A stretch of DNA of 32,293 bases from NCBI GenBank assembly GCA_944321435.1, contig CALULH010000016.1, positions 1 through 32,293 of the forward strand. The letters are read 5' to 3'. This DNA comes from an uncultured Coriobacteriaceae bacterium (GTDB taxonomy: Bacteria; Actinomycetota; Coriobacteriia; Coriobacteriales; Coriobacteriaceae). Each line of letters opens with the position of its first letter. Positions within the stretch are counted from its first letter, which is position 1. The notes beneath the pieces were generated by a model that saw only the letters and a program-made list of their open reading frames with translations, searched no databases and was not told the DNA's origin. A program made the position numbers and the translations under genes. Below, piece by piece: positions 6,765-14,123 of this stretch.

Positions 6765-8549
6765 ATGGGCGGCGCGGACAAGGCGGCGCGTCAAAGCGAG
6801 AGGGCGCCGATGCCGCCTGCGCCCAAGGCGCCCTCTGCGGACGGTCCTGCTTCCGGGAGCCTTGAGCAAGAGGTCGAACGGCTGGCAAATCCGGGACGCT
6901 CCCTCTTTGAGGGGACGAGCCCACAGTTGGCCGGCAGGCACCACGGCAGCGCGCTCTCGCTGGTGGCGGGCATCGTGGGCGGATTCGGTGCCGCCCTCGG
7001 CGTTTCGCTCGTGGCGATCGTTCGGGTGATTGGTGGCAACGTGGCGGAGGACATGCCCGGCGTCGTGGCGATTGCGGCGGCGATTATCGCACTGAGCGCG
7101 GTGAGCGTGACCGTTTCCTGGTGCACGCGCACCTGGGAGCTTACCGATGCGGGCATCATGCTGCGCAGCGGCCTTGTCACCGCCAAGCAGCTGCAGGTTC
7201 CGTACGAGCACATCCACACGGTGAACATGTCGTCGGGGCTGATCGAGCGCCTGCTCGGCCTTATGACGCTTGACCTGGATACGGGTGCGGCGGATGCCGA
7301 GGGCGAGGCGACGCGCATCGTGGGCCTGCAGGCCGGTATGGCGCGGGCGCTGCGCGACGAGCTGTTCCGCCGCAAAGCCGCCGTGCTGGCCAAAGGGGCC
7401 GCGGGCTTCCCTGTGGCGGCTGGCGCGGGGGCGCCGGGGAAGGGGGTCGGGCCCGCTTCCGCTGCGGCGCTGCCCGCCGACTCCCCGGATGCGAGCTTTA
7501 CCCTCACGCCCGGCCAGCTGGTGGTCGCAGCGCTTACCGAGACGCGCGTTGCCGCACAGGCCGCGGCGTTTCTCATCCTCATCGTCCAAGGGGTTAACTT
7601 CTTGCAGGAAAGCCGGCTCGTCAACCTTTCCGAGGCGGCGGGGAGCGTTGCGCTGCTCCCCATGGGCTTGCTGGCGGGTGTCGCGGTGCTCTTGCTCGCG
7701 CTTTCGCTTGTCATAGGGTTCGCGGTCTCGTTCGTTGTCAGCTTGATCGGCTTTGCCGGATACCGCGCGGAGCGCACAGCCGGGCGTATCTCGGTCGAAC
7801 GGGGTCTGCTCAACCGGACGTCGCACACGGCGGCGCTTGAGCGCATCCAGTCCATCAGCATCAGGCAGGGGCTGGTACGTCAGTTCATGGGCTATGCGGA
7901 GGTCCGCGCCTCCGTGGTGGGCAACATCGGCTCGGCGGACGAGTCGTCGTCCGCCGACGGCGTGGTGCTGCATCCGTTCATCCGCGTGTCCGATATCGAC
8001 GCGTTCCTCGGGGCCATGACGCCCGAGTTTGCCGGGGCGATTGCCGGGTCTTGCCTGGCGCGCCTTCCGCCTGCGGCGGCGCGGCGGTTGGCGTTCCGCA
8101 TGGTCGCAAAGGCGCTGCTGCTTGCCGCCGCGCTTGCGGGCGCGATTACCGTCGCGGAGCGCGTAATGCCCGCGGGGGAGGCGTGGGACGTGTTCGACGC
8201 GGCGCTTCGCGCGCTGCTCTGCGTTGTCGGCGTTGCGGCCGTTGCGCGGATGGCGGTCAACGCGGCGCTGCGTTACCGGGACAGCCGCATAGGGCACGAC
8301 CGCGCTCGGCTCGTCGTCGTTGCGGGCGGGGTCAAGCGCCAAACCCAGGTGGCGCCGCGTACGCGGATCCAGCATGCAACGGTTTCGGAGACACCCTTTC
8401 AGCGCCGGTTGCACCTTGGGACGTTCGTTGCGAGAACCGCCGCGTCCGGCGATCTGGCCCTGCGCGATCTTGAGGCGGCTGACGCCGACGCGCTTCTCGC
8501 CTGGATCCGCCCGCGCGGAAGCGTCCCCAGCGGTTCGGACTCGAGGTAG
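6765..8549 (+). CDS. Multi-PH-domain membrane protein (YdbT-like)
   Basis: A 594-residue protein. It has a Pro/Ala-rich N-terminus (1-45), two transmembrane segments (about 65-125), a first bPH_2 domain (WELTDAGIMLRSGLVTAKQLQVPYEHIHTV ... LMTLDLDTG), a disordered Ala/Gly/Pro stretch (about 205-245), another pair of helices (about 265-330), a second bPH_2 domain (RISVERGLLNRTSHTAALERIQSISIRQG ... GYAEVRASVVG), a third hydrophobic block (about 445-500) and a third bPH_2 domain (HDRARLVVVAGGVKRQTQVAPRTRIQHATV). Three repeats of two helices plus PH is the YdbT plan. It starts 2 nt after the YdbS-like gene, with AAGGAGG inside that gene's end, so the two are co-expressed and probably form a complex. 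Confidence 0.85.
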   Translation: MGGADKAARQSERAPMPPAPKAPSADGPASGSLEQEVERLANPGRSLFEGTSPQLAGRHHGSALSLVAGIVGGFGAALGVSLVAIVRVIGGNVAEDMPGVVAIAAAIIALSAVSVTVSWCTRTWELTDAGIMLRSGLVTAKQLQVPYEHIHTVNMSSGLIERLLGLMTLDLDTGAADAEGEATRIVGLQAGMARALRDELFRRKAAVLAKGAAGFPVAAGAGAPGKGVGPASAAALPADSPDASFTLTPGQLVVAALTETRVAAQAAAFLILIVQGVNFLQESRLVNLSEAAGSVALLPMGLLAGVAVLLLALSLVIGFAVSFVVSLIGFAGYRAERTAGRISVERGLLNRTSHTAALERIQSISIRQGLVRQFMGYAEVRASVVGNIGSADESSSADGVVLHPFIRVSDIDAFLGAMTPEFAGAIAGSCLARLPPAAARRLAFRMVAKALLLAAALAGAITVAERVMPAGEAWDVFDAALRALLCVVGVAAVARMAVNAALRYRDSRIGHDRARLVVVAGGVKRQTQVAPRTRIQHATVSETPFQRRLHLGTFVARTAASGDLALRDLEAADADALLAWIRPRGSVPSGSDSR

Positions 8550-8589
8550 GAGGCGCCGTCATGGGCCGAGGGCGCCCGCGGCGGCCTTA

Positions 8590-8638
8590 CTTGGCGCCGG
8601 GCGCGCACTCCAAACGGGGCGCCCGGCGCTGCGCCAAG
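8590..8638. terminator. Large GC hairpin between convergent genes
   Basis: Perfect 11-bp arms GCGCCGGGCGC (8594-8604) and GCGCCCGGCGC (8619-8629) have outer CTTGGCGC/GCGCCAAG segments that can extend or compete with the stem. It lies between the stops of the YdbT-like gene and the DUF2220 gene, a typical bidirectional terminator position. There is no long T-tract. Confidence 0.55.
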
Positions 8639-8651
8639 CTTCTGCGGCCGC

Positions 8652-10121
8652 TTACAGGTCCGCGGCCGTGATGATCTCCTGCGGGATCAGGCGCGCGCCC
8701 TCCAGCGCGGCGCGCAGGTAGGCGGCCTCCTTCTTCTTGAGTAGGGGCTCCAGCAACGCAAGGCCGGGCTCGAAATCCTCCGTTTGGTCCGTGGGCTTGT
8801 TATCCAGCGGGTCGGGGAAGCGCTTCATGGCGCGTTTGAGCATCAGGTGGTACGCCGGCGCAAACGGCTCCACGGTCAGCGGCACCGCGGCGTCGGGCTG
8901 GGCTTCCTGCGCAACCTTGGCAAGGATTTCCAGGCCCGCGCGATCCAGGTCGCCCCAGTAGTACACGCGCACGCTCTCGGCGTCCAGCGTGGACGCCAGA
9001 TCGGTGAGCTGGCGTGAGCCCAGGGCCAGATGCCCGTTGCCAAACACCACGCCGTCCACGCGCTTTCCCAGAATGCGCTTGCGCTCGCCCAGGAACAGGG
9101 CGTCGCGCATGTTGGTCCACGGGTCCAGGTTCTCCGAAAGCACCAGGCGCGGTCGGCGGCGGTGGCGGGGGATGAAGTTCAGAAGGTCGGTTTTGTGGAC
9201 GGTGCGGCACCGCACCATGTCGGCCACGCCCATAAAGCGCAGCAGCTTGCGGCCCTCGGACTCGATGGCCAGGAACTTCTCGTCCCCAAAGATGCGGTAC
9301 GACAGCTCGCGCATGGTGAGGGTCCCGTCCCCGATGGCGGGGCGGCGGTCAAGCGCGGCGCTGAGCGCGGTGAGCTCCGGCTCGTAGTCCACAAAGACAT
9401 CGGGCGTGCTGAGCAGGTACCCGTTGATCCACAGACGTGGGTCCAGGTCGATGATGCGCCGGCGGATCTCGGTGAGCTCGGGCGTCTGCTTGCGGATCAC
9501 GCTGGCGCGCCCCAGCGGACGCGGCTTGCGACGGGGCCCGCGCAGCGGGTTGGCCGGCGCGCCGGGCTCTTTGGCCGGCGCGCTGGGCTGCGCAGGCGAC
9601 GTTGCGGCGTTCTGCTCCGGGCGAGAAGCGCTGGTCTTGCCTGCTGCGGGAAGGCTTGCGTGCGGGGCGGAATGCGCGGCGGGCTCTTTGGCCGGCGCGT
9701 TGCCGCTGCCGGTCGACACGTTGCTGCTGCCGGCCGGTGCGCTGCTGCCTCTGTTGCCCGCCTTCACGGCCCCGGCGTTCTTCTCGCCCGTATCCGCCGG
9801 GCCGCTTCCCGCATGCGCGGCGCCGTTCTTCTCGCCCTGCGCCGCCAGCAGCTCACCGTCAATCTGGATGTGGTACGCGTTCTCGCCGGCGTCCGTCAGC
9901 AGCCCGGTCGCCGCCACCGCCTCAAGGGCATCGCGCCCGGCGCCGTAGCGGTTGAACACCTCCTGCACCTTGCCGGCGGGGATGCGCTCCATGCGCAGGC
10001 GCACCAGGCCGCTGGCGATACCGCTGGCCCCTGATCGGTGCTGCGCCGGCAGGGCGTTTGCCAGCTCCCTGGCCAGTTTGATGGCCGTGCGCTGCTCTTC
10101 CTCGGTTAACTTCTTGGGCAT
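8652..10121 (-). CDS. DUF2220 (JetD-like) Toprim-fold protein, solitary
   Basis: A 489-residue protein. Residues 1-95 look like a helical/winged-helix DNA-binding region. Residues about 95-200 are a low-complexity Ala/Gly/Pro/Ser linker. Residues about 205-489 match DUF2220, the C-terminal domain of Wadjet JetD, related to the topoisomerase VI A subunit. Seen: the Toprim Glu in LVLSENLDPW, VVFGNGHLAL, and the metal-binding D-x-D in YYWGDLDRAGLEIL. In Wadjet, JetD cleaves plasmid DNA after the JetABC SMC complex extrudes a loop. No jetA, jetB or jetC lies in this window, so the partner, if any, is elsewhere or the protein works alone. The start at 10121 has AAGGAGC 8 nt upstream. The catalytic acidic residues are intact. 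Confidence 0.75.
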   Translation of the reverse strand: MPKKLTEEEQRTAIKLARELANALPAQHRSGASGIASGLVRLRMERIPAGKVQEVFNRYGAGRDALEAVAATGLLTDAGENAYHIQIDGELLAAQGEKNGAAHAGSGPADTGEKNAGAVKAGNRGSSAPAGSSNVSTGSGNAPAKEPAAHSAPHASLPAAGKTSASRPEQNAATSPAQPSAPAKEPGAPANPLRGPRRKPRPLGRASVIRKQTPELTEIRRRIIDLDPRLWINGYLLSTPDVFVDYEPELTALSAALDRRPAIGDGTLTMRELSYRIFGDEKFLAIESEGRKLLRFMGVADMVRCRTVHKTDLLNFIPRHRRRPRLVLSENLDPWTNMRDALFLGERKRILGKRVDGVVFGNGHLALGSRQLTDLASTLDAESVRVYYWGDLDRAGLEILAKVAQEAQPDAAVPLTVEPFAPAYHLMLKRAMKRFPDPLDNKPTDQTEDFEPGLALLEPLLKKKEAAYLRAALEGARLIPQEIITAADL

Positions 10122-10199
10122 GGGCGGTGCTCCTTGTATAGGCAGGCGAGACCCGCCGCGTGGGCGCGGCGTTCCCGCAAACGTTTACACGCATTCATT

Positions 10200-10213
10200 A
10201 TGCACCGGTGCAT
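10200..10213 (-). promoter_or_regulatory. Palindrome in the DUF2220 upstream region
   Basis: The perfect 14-bp palindrome ATGCACCGGTGCAT is flanked on the minus strand by two TGCATAATG copies. CATAAT could act as a -10 box about 70-90 bp before the DUF2220 start. An operator overlapping the promoter is plausible; nothing tells the regulator. Confidence 0.4.
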
Positions 10214-10278
10214 TATGCATCTGCGTAGTATCCACGTGTGCTGCGATGCAGGATGCGCGCAACTTTTGCGCACGGAAA

Positions 10279-10310
10279 GGCCCCGGGCGGCGCTGCTGCC
10301 GCTCGGGGCC
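10279..10310. terminator. Strong GC hairpin beside the repeat array
   Basis: GGCCCCGGGCGGC and GCCGCTCGGGGCC form a 13-bp stem with one mismatch around a 6-nt loop. On the minus strand TTTCC follows. It may end transcripts coming leftward through the array from the flavin reductase gene. Confidence 0.45.
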
Positions 10311-10350
10311 CTGCGCGTTGCGGTTTTTATCGCCCGCGATGCGTTGTCGG

Positions 10351-10647
10351 TTTGGTGTGCGCTGCTCCCATTTGGTGTGGCCTACCCCCGTTTGGTGTGC
10401 CCCGCATTGCGTTTTGTGTGCGCTGCCGTCTGTTTGGTGTGGCCCGCATTGCATTTGGTGTGGTTGACTGGGGCGCGGCCGGGCGCTTTCCTGGGCTTTT
10501 GTTCTTGCGAACCACACCCAATAAAAACGGAAGCACGCCAAACGCAGAGCCGGGCACACCAAACGCGAATTCGGGAACACCAAACGGGGGGGGCAAGCAC
10601 ACCAAACGCAGGCCGGGCACACCAAACGCGAGGCCGGACATGCCAAC
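10351..10647. repeat. Two convergent, mirror-symmetric arrays of a TTTGGTGTG repeat (about 21-bp period)
   Basis: Six plus-strand copies of TTTGGTGTGC/G start at 10351, 10371, 10391, 10412 (one mismatch), 10433 and 10454. Six inverted copies (ACACCAAAC core) start at 10535, 10556, 10577, 10599, 10619 and about 10640, the first and last degenerate. Steps are 20-22 bp throughout. The two halves are mirror images about position 10499 to within 1-2 bp. The 10-11 nt between copies vary but favour CCGGC..TGCG. A further imperfect copy sits at 10512-10521. There is no start codon with a ribosome binding site and no protein match. Confidence 0.85.
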
Positions 10648-10695
10648 GTCGTTGCTGGCGAGGGCCTCACCAGGATCGCTTGCCGGGGAAGGGCT

Positions 10696-10775
10696 GCTTA
10701 CCGGGGCCAGTCCCCGTACCGGCCTTGCTTACCGGGGGCCAACCCCGTACCGGCCTTGCTTGCCGGGGCCGGCCG
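10696..10775. repeat. 31-bp tandem repeat, about 2.5 copies
   Basis: Units begin with GCTTACCGGGG (or GCTTGCCGGGG) at 10696, 10727 and 10758 and contain a CCCCGTACCGGCCTT second half. A partial GCTTGCCGGGG also lies at 10678. Each unit can form a small CCGGGG/CCCCGG-type stem. It lies directly behind the flavin reductase stop. Confidence 0.65.
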
Positions 10776-10789
10776 CGCATCCGCCCCGC

Positions 10790-11356
10790 TTACGCGAAGC
10801 GCTTGCCGCTCTCCCACGCCTGGCCGCACTTCTCGCCCAGGGCGTAGTAGCCGCTCTGGAACTGATCGAACGCAAAGGCGTTCAGCTTGGCTGGGTCGAC
10901 CTTGCCGTCCTCGGTGAGCACGGCCTCGTCGGCTAGCACGTTCTCGATCTTGCCCAGCACGCGCAGGCCGTACGGCTGATCCTGCATCTCGACCACGGAG
11001 CACTCGAGCGTGACGGGGTACTGCTCCACCACGGGCGCGTCCACGCGGGCGCTCTTGACGGAGGTCATGCCGGTGCGCGCGAACTTGTCGGCCACCTGGT
11101 TGGCGCTGGCGATGCCAAAGTAGTCGCTCTCGTCCAGGTGCGCCACGTCGGCGATGCTCAGGGTGAACGCGCCCCGCGCCTCGATGTTCTTGGCTGTCTT
11201 GTGCGCGCGGCCGATGTTGAGCGCAACCATGTTGCGCGCACAGATGCCGCCCCACGCCATGTTCATGACGTCAACGGTGTCGTCCTCGTTGTAGGTGGCG
11301 ATCATCAGCACGGGCATGGTGTAGAGCGCGGGCTGTACGCCGAGATCCTTCTTCAT
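10790..11356 (-). CDS. Flavin reductase-like (FMN-binding split barrel) protein
   Basis: A 188-residue flavoprotein of the flavin reductase-like family: LYTMPVLMIATYNEDDTVDVMNMAWGG at the start of the split barrel, then ALNIGRAHKTAKNIEARGAFTLSIAD and DYFGIASANQVADKFARTGM. Such proteins bind FMN and act as NAD(P)H:flavin reductases or flavoredoxins in the cytosol. AAAGGAGG lies just before the ATG. It diverges from an HxlR regulator across a 138-bp gap holding an inverted repeat, the common arrangement in which HxlR proteins control a neighbouring oxidoreductase in response to electrophiles or redox stress. The specific electron acceptor is unknown. Confidence 0.85.
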   Translation of the reverse strand: MKKDLGVQPALYTMPVLMIATYNEDDTVDVMNMAWGGICARNMVALNIGRAHKTAKNIEARGAFTLSIADVAHLDESDYFGIASANQVADKFARTGMTSVKSARVDAPVVEQYPVTLECSVVEMQDQPYGLRVLGKIENVLADEAVLTEDGKVDPAKLNAFAFDQFQSGYYALGEKCGQAWESGKRFA

Positions 11357-11440
11357 GGCTCCTCCTTTGCCGCCGGCCCGCGGCCGGCGATGAGACGGAT
11401 AGGGTACGGTTCCGTGATACTATCGAGCCGTATTCGATTC

Positions 11441-11467
11441 AAGTACCGAAATCAAAGATAGGTACTT
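11441..11467. promoter_or_regulatory. Inverted repeat, candidate HxlR operator
   Basis: AAGTACC (11441-11447) and GGTACTT (11461-11467) are 7-bp arms, 20 bp apart centre to centre, in the divergent promoter region of the flavin reductase and HxlR genes. TACT/AGTA half-sites are typical for HxlR/YodB-type repressors. Confidence 0.6.
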
Positions 11468-11494
11468 ACTCTAAAGAAAGTAAAGGCGGATAGC

Positions 11495-11932
11495 ATGGAC
11501 GATAAAAACAGCGCGGAAAGGACGGCGGGCGAGAAGGGCGGCGCGGGCGCAACGGCGAACCGGCGGCTCGGCCAAGCCTGCTGCGACGCCTGGGCGCGCA
11601 TAGAGGAGGCCGATTTCAGCCAGACGGGCTTCTCGTACACGCTCTCCCTGATCCAGGGCAAGTACAAGATGGTGATCCTGTACTGTCTGATGGAGTTCCA
11701 GCCGGTGCGGTTCAACGAGCTCAAACGCTACCTCAAGGGCGTATCGGACAAGACGCTCAGCCGCGCGCTCAAGGAGCTCGAGGCCGACGGCCTCGTCAGC
11801 CGCACCGCCTACCCGCAGATCCCGCCCAAGGTTGAGTACCGCCTGACCGATCGCGGCTCCTCGCTCATGAGCGTGCTGGACGCCATGTGCGTCTGGGGGA
11901 CCGAGAACCGCGATTGGCGCCCGCAGGGGTGA
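11495..11932 (+). CDS. HxlR-family winged-helix transcriptional regulator
   Basis: A 145-residue regulator. After a poorly ordered N-terminus of about 30 residues, the HxlR domain reads YTLSLIQGKYKMVILYCLMEFQPVRFNELKRYLKGVSDKTLSRALKELEADGLVSR, ending with the wing VEYRLTDRGSSL. The Trp usual at the start of HxlR (GGKWK) is replaced by Tyr (GKYK). There are two Cys at residues 28-29 (QACCDAW) and others at 66 and 132; redox-sensing HxlR proteins such as YodB use an N-terminal Cys, so thiol sensing is possible but unproven. A weak AAAGG site precedes the ATG. It divergently faces the flavin reductase gene, its likely target. Confidence 0.88.
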   Translation: MDDKNSAERTAGEKGGAGATANRRLGQACCDAWARIEEADFSQTGFSYTLSLIQGKYKMVILYCLMEFQPVRFNELKRYLKGVSDKTLSRALKELEADGLVSRTAYPQIPPKVEYRLTDRGSSLMSVLDAMCVWGTENRDWRPQG

Positions 11933-12189
11933 ATGCGGCCCGTGCGCGCGGAGCGTGGGGCAATACGTGGGCGGCAGGTTGGCCGGCGCAGGTGCGGTCC
12001 GTGCGTGCGGTGGCACGGAGCAACGGCCCCAGCGCGGGGCGGTAGGTGCCGTTCCGTGTTCTCTCGTGTTTGCGGTTCCCGCGCTTCTCGCCTGCGCGGG
12101 CGGAACTGAAAAGCGGGGGAGGGCTTTCTGTTCAATAGGGCCGCGCTTCTCGCCTGCATGGGTGGAACGCTCACCCAGGTGGCCTATTC
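11933..12189. other. Gene-free stretch with GCGCTTCTCGCC motifs
   Basis: No gene seen. It contains direct copies of GCGCTTCTCGCCTGC at about 12082 and 12153, related to the 30-bp array that follows. Confidence 0.5.
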
Positions 12190-12440
12190 GGGCGAGAAAC
12201 GCGCTTATACGAGCTTGTTGGGCGAGAAGCGCGTTCGTACGACTGCGCTTCTCGCGCGCGGACGCAGGCGCGTCCGCAAGATACCTTTATGCGTTCTTTT
12301 TGTCCATGCGATAAGCACATAATGCGTGCCGTGATGCTTATCGGATGAGGGGCCTCTTCGTATGAGCGCTCTTCTCGCCCACACAGGTCGTATGAGTGAT
12401 GATTTCGCCCGGCGTGCTCGTATGAATGCGTTTCTCGCCC
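12190..12440. repeat. Convergent array of a 23-bp repeat with exact 30-bp period
   Basis: Forward copies lie at 12190-12212 and 12220-12242 (GGGCGAGAAGCGC then TACGA). Inverted copies lie at 12358-12380, 12388-12410 and 12418-12440 (TCGTATGA then TTCTCGCCC or TTTCGCCC). Every copy is 23 bp, every spacer is 7 bp of unrelated sequence, and the step is always 30 bp. The forward and inverted groups mirror about 12315; the third forward place (12250) is not occupied. Between them lie an inverted repeat GCGGACG/CGTCCGC (12258-12277) and GATAAGCA/TGCTTATC (12310-12317 / 12335-12342). Confidence 0.85.
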
Positions 12441-12653
12441 ATCTGGCTTGCTCCGCGTCTGCATTCCGTGCGTCTCGCCTGCCCGGTTCCCGGTCCTTGT
12501 CGCCCGTGGTTCACGGTGTTTGCTCCATCCCTCCGTCTTAGCGTCCCCCTTGTCAAAGCTTTTGCGCAAATGCGCTTTTTTGCCGGCGATCTCTACGCTC
12601 GGTCCCATGCTGTTTGCAACCGGCCGTCCGGCCGGGCGGAAGAAAGGGGCCTC
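12441..12653. other. Gene-free stretch
   Basis: No gene seen between the repeat array and the resolvase remnant. An AGAAAGGGG ribosome binding site at its end belongs to the dead resolvase gene. Confidence 0.45.
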
Positions 12654-12870
12654 ATGGCAACGTACGGGTACGCGCGGATTTGGAGCAAGGAGCAGAACGT
12701 GCGGCGGTAGATTGACGCGCCGAGGGCGTTCCCGCTGAAAACAGCCGGATATACGTCGACCGGTGCACTGGCGCCACCTTTGAGCGGCTGCAGTACCGGG
12801 CGCTCATGCGGCGCCGGCTCGCCGTACAGGCCCGCCGGCGGGGCAAGCACCAGTACGCAGGAGACGTAAT
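12654..12870 (+). pseudogene. Dead serine resolvase/invertase, N-terminal remnant
   Basis: ATG at 12654, preceded by AGAAAGGGG, opens MATYGYARIWSKEQNVRR, the classic start of a small serine recombinase (normally YGYARVSSxxQN with the catalytic Ser). It stops at TAG (12708-12710) exactly where Gln of RQIDAL is expected. The catalytic Ser position is still present (WSKEQN). Homology then resumes in another frame from 12737: ENSRIYVDRCTGATFERLQY and RALMRR, with a weak AGDVMVRK echo near 12860. The Arg-rich catalytic helix and the helix-turn-helix are lost. One nonsense mutation plus at least one frameshift and 3' loss mark it as a relic of a transposon or plasmid resolvase. Confidence 0.75.
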
Positions 12871-13256
12871 GGTTCGGAAAGCTCCTCGATCGAGGCGCAT
12901 GTACTGCTATTTGCGGGCTCGCGAGGTGTCATTTCGTATCCGGGTGCAATTGAACGGTATTGCGGAGGGAGCTGCCCTGTGCTGCGTGCATTTTGTGAGA
13001 CGTTTTGGTGGGGCACGGCGAGTAGGCGGAAAATAAGCGCTTCATCTACCTGCGGAAACGTTCGCCGAATATGTCGGTGTACGTGCTGGGGCACCTCAAA
13101 ACGTCACACAATTTGGAAGAGCGCCTTTTAGGCCATGCAAAAGCAATATCTCGCTGAACGATATGCGCTTATTGCCCGTCCGGCATCGTTTATACTCATC
13201 AGAGCATAAAACCATGGCGAGAATACCGACCGCCCGTAGAAGCAGGGGAGAACCGC
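12871..13256. other. Unassigned stretch before the permease remnant
   Basis: No supportable gene. One frame from 13035 reads KRFIYLRKRSPNMSVYVLGH and may be a remnant of another protein that I cannot name. A TATGCGCTTATTGC motif occurs at 13162-13175, and a TATACT hexamer at about 13191 could be a -10 box for the permease remnant. Confidence 0.35.
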
Positions 13257-14090
13257 ATGCAACAGACCGACCCGCACGACGCCGCGCGGGCTCCCGCCTT
13301 CAGCCGCCGGGTGCCCTTCGCGGTCAAGGTGGGCCTGGGTCTGGCGCTTCTCGCCGTGGTGCTCCTCTCCTTCAGCATCGGCTGGTACCCGTTCACGCCG
13401 GAACTCCCGCTCCAAACCGTCTGGGCCCAGATCACCGATCCCGCCTCCATCGCCGGCACGCCCGAGCAGGTGGCGCTCTTCAACATCCGCCTGCCGCGCG
13501 TGCTCACGGTGCTTCTGGCCGGCGCGGGCCTGGCGGTTTCCGGCGCCGCTTACCAGGGCATGTTCAAGAACCCGCTCGTCTCGCCCGACATCCTGGGCGC
13601 CAGTGCCGGGGCCTCGCTCGGCGCGGTGACGGCGCTGCTCTTTGCGGCGCCCAACTGGGTGGTGCAGCTAGCGGCGTTCACCGGCGGCATGCTCGCCGTC
13701 GCGCTCACCGTGGGGCTCGGCCGCATGGTCCGCTACGACGCCGTGCTCTCGCTGGTGCTCGGCGGCATGCTGGTCTCCACGCTCTTCCAGTCCGGCGTCT
13801 CGCTCGTCAAGTACTTGGCCGACGGCGACGACCGCCTGCCCGTCATCACGTTTTGGCTCATGGGCAGCTTCTCCAGCGTCGACAAGCGCGATTTCTCCGT
13901 CATCGCGCTCCCCATGCTCGCCGGGTTCGCCCTCCTGCTCCTGCAGGGGTGGAAGCTCAACGTTCTCTCCTTCGGCGACGAGGAGGCGCGCTCCCTCGGC
14001 ATCAACACCCGCCGCACCCGGCTCATCGTAATCTTCTGCTCCACGCTCTTGGTCTCGTGCTCGGTGGCCATCGCCGGCGTGCGCTGGCCC
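13257..14090 (+). pseudogene. FecCD-type ABC permease, truncated in mid-domain
   Basis: A good start (AGGGGAG 8 nt before the ATG) leads into a normal FecCD/BtuC-family permease for iron-siderophore, heme or cobalamin import: IRLPRVLTVLLAGAGLAVSG, AAYQGMFKNPLVSPDILGAS, GMLVSTLFQSGVSL, ITFWLMGSFSS, GDEEARSLGINTRRTR and VSCSVAIAG. Family members then continue with IGFVGLxxPHxxR and two more helices, about 60-70 residues. Here the match ends at about 14080, is followed by a run of seven T at 14097-14103, and meets the 3' end of the NTPase_1 gene. No in-frame stop occurs until 14895, so the frame runs antisense through that whole gene. The partner ATPase and binding-protein genes are absent. Confidence 0.75.
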
Positions 14091-14123
14091 GCCCCTTTTT
14101 TTCGCAGGCGCCGCGCGCGGGTG

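Noticed and set aside
6591..8414. 607-residue open frame antisense to the PH-domain genes
   Set aside because: Arg/His-rich shadow; the plus-strand genes have domains, membrane segments and ribosome binding sites.
10351..10647. Possible CRISPR array
   Set aside because: Repeat core is only about 10 nt, spacers are 10-11 nt, orientation flips half way and no cas gene is present.
12190..12440. Possible CRISPR array
   Set aside because: Spacers are 7 nt and the copies face each other; no cas genes.
12871..13130. Second protein remnant (KRFIYLRKRSPNMSVYVLGH)
   Set aside because: Too short and not recognisable; no family could be named.
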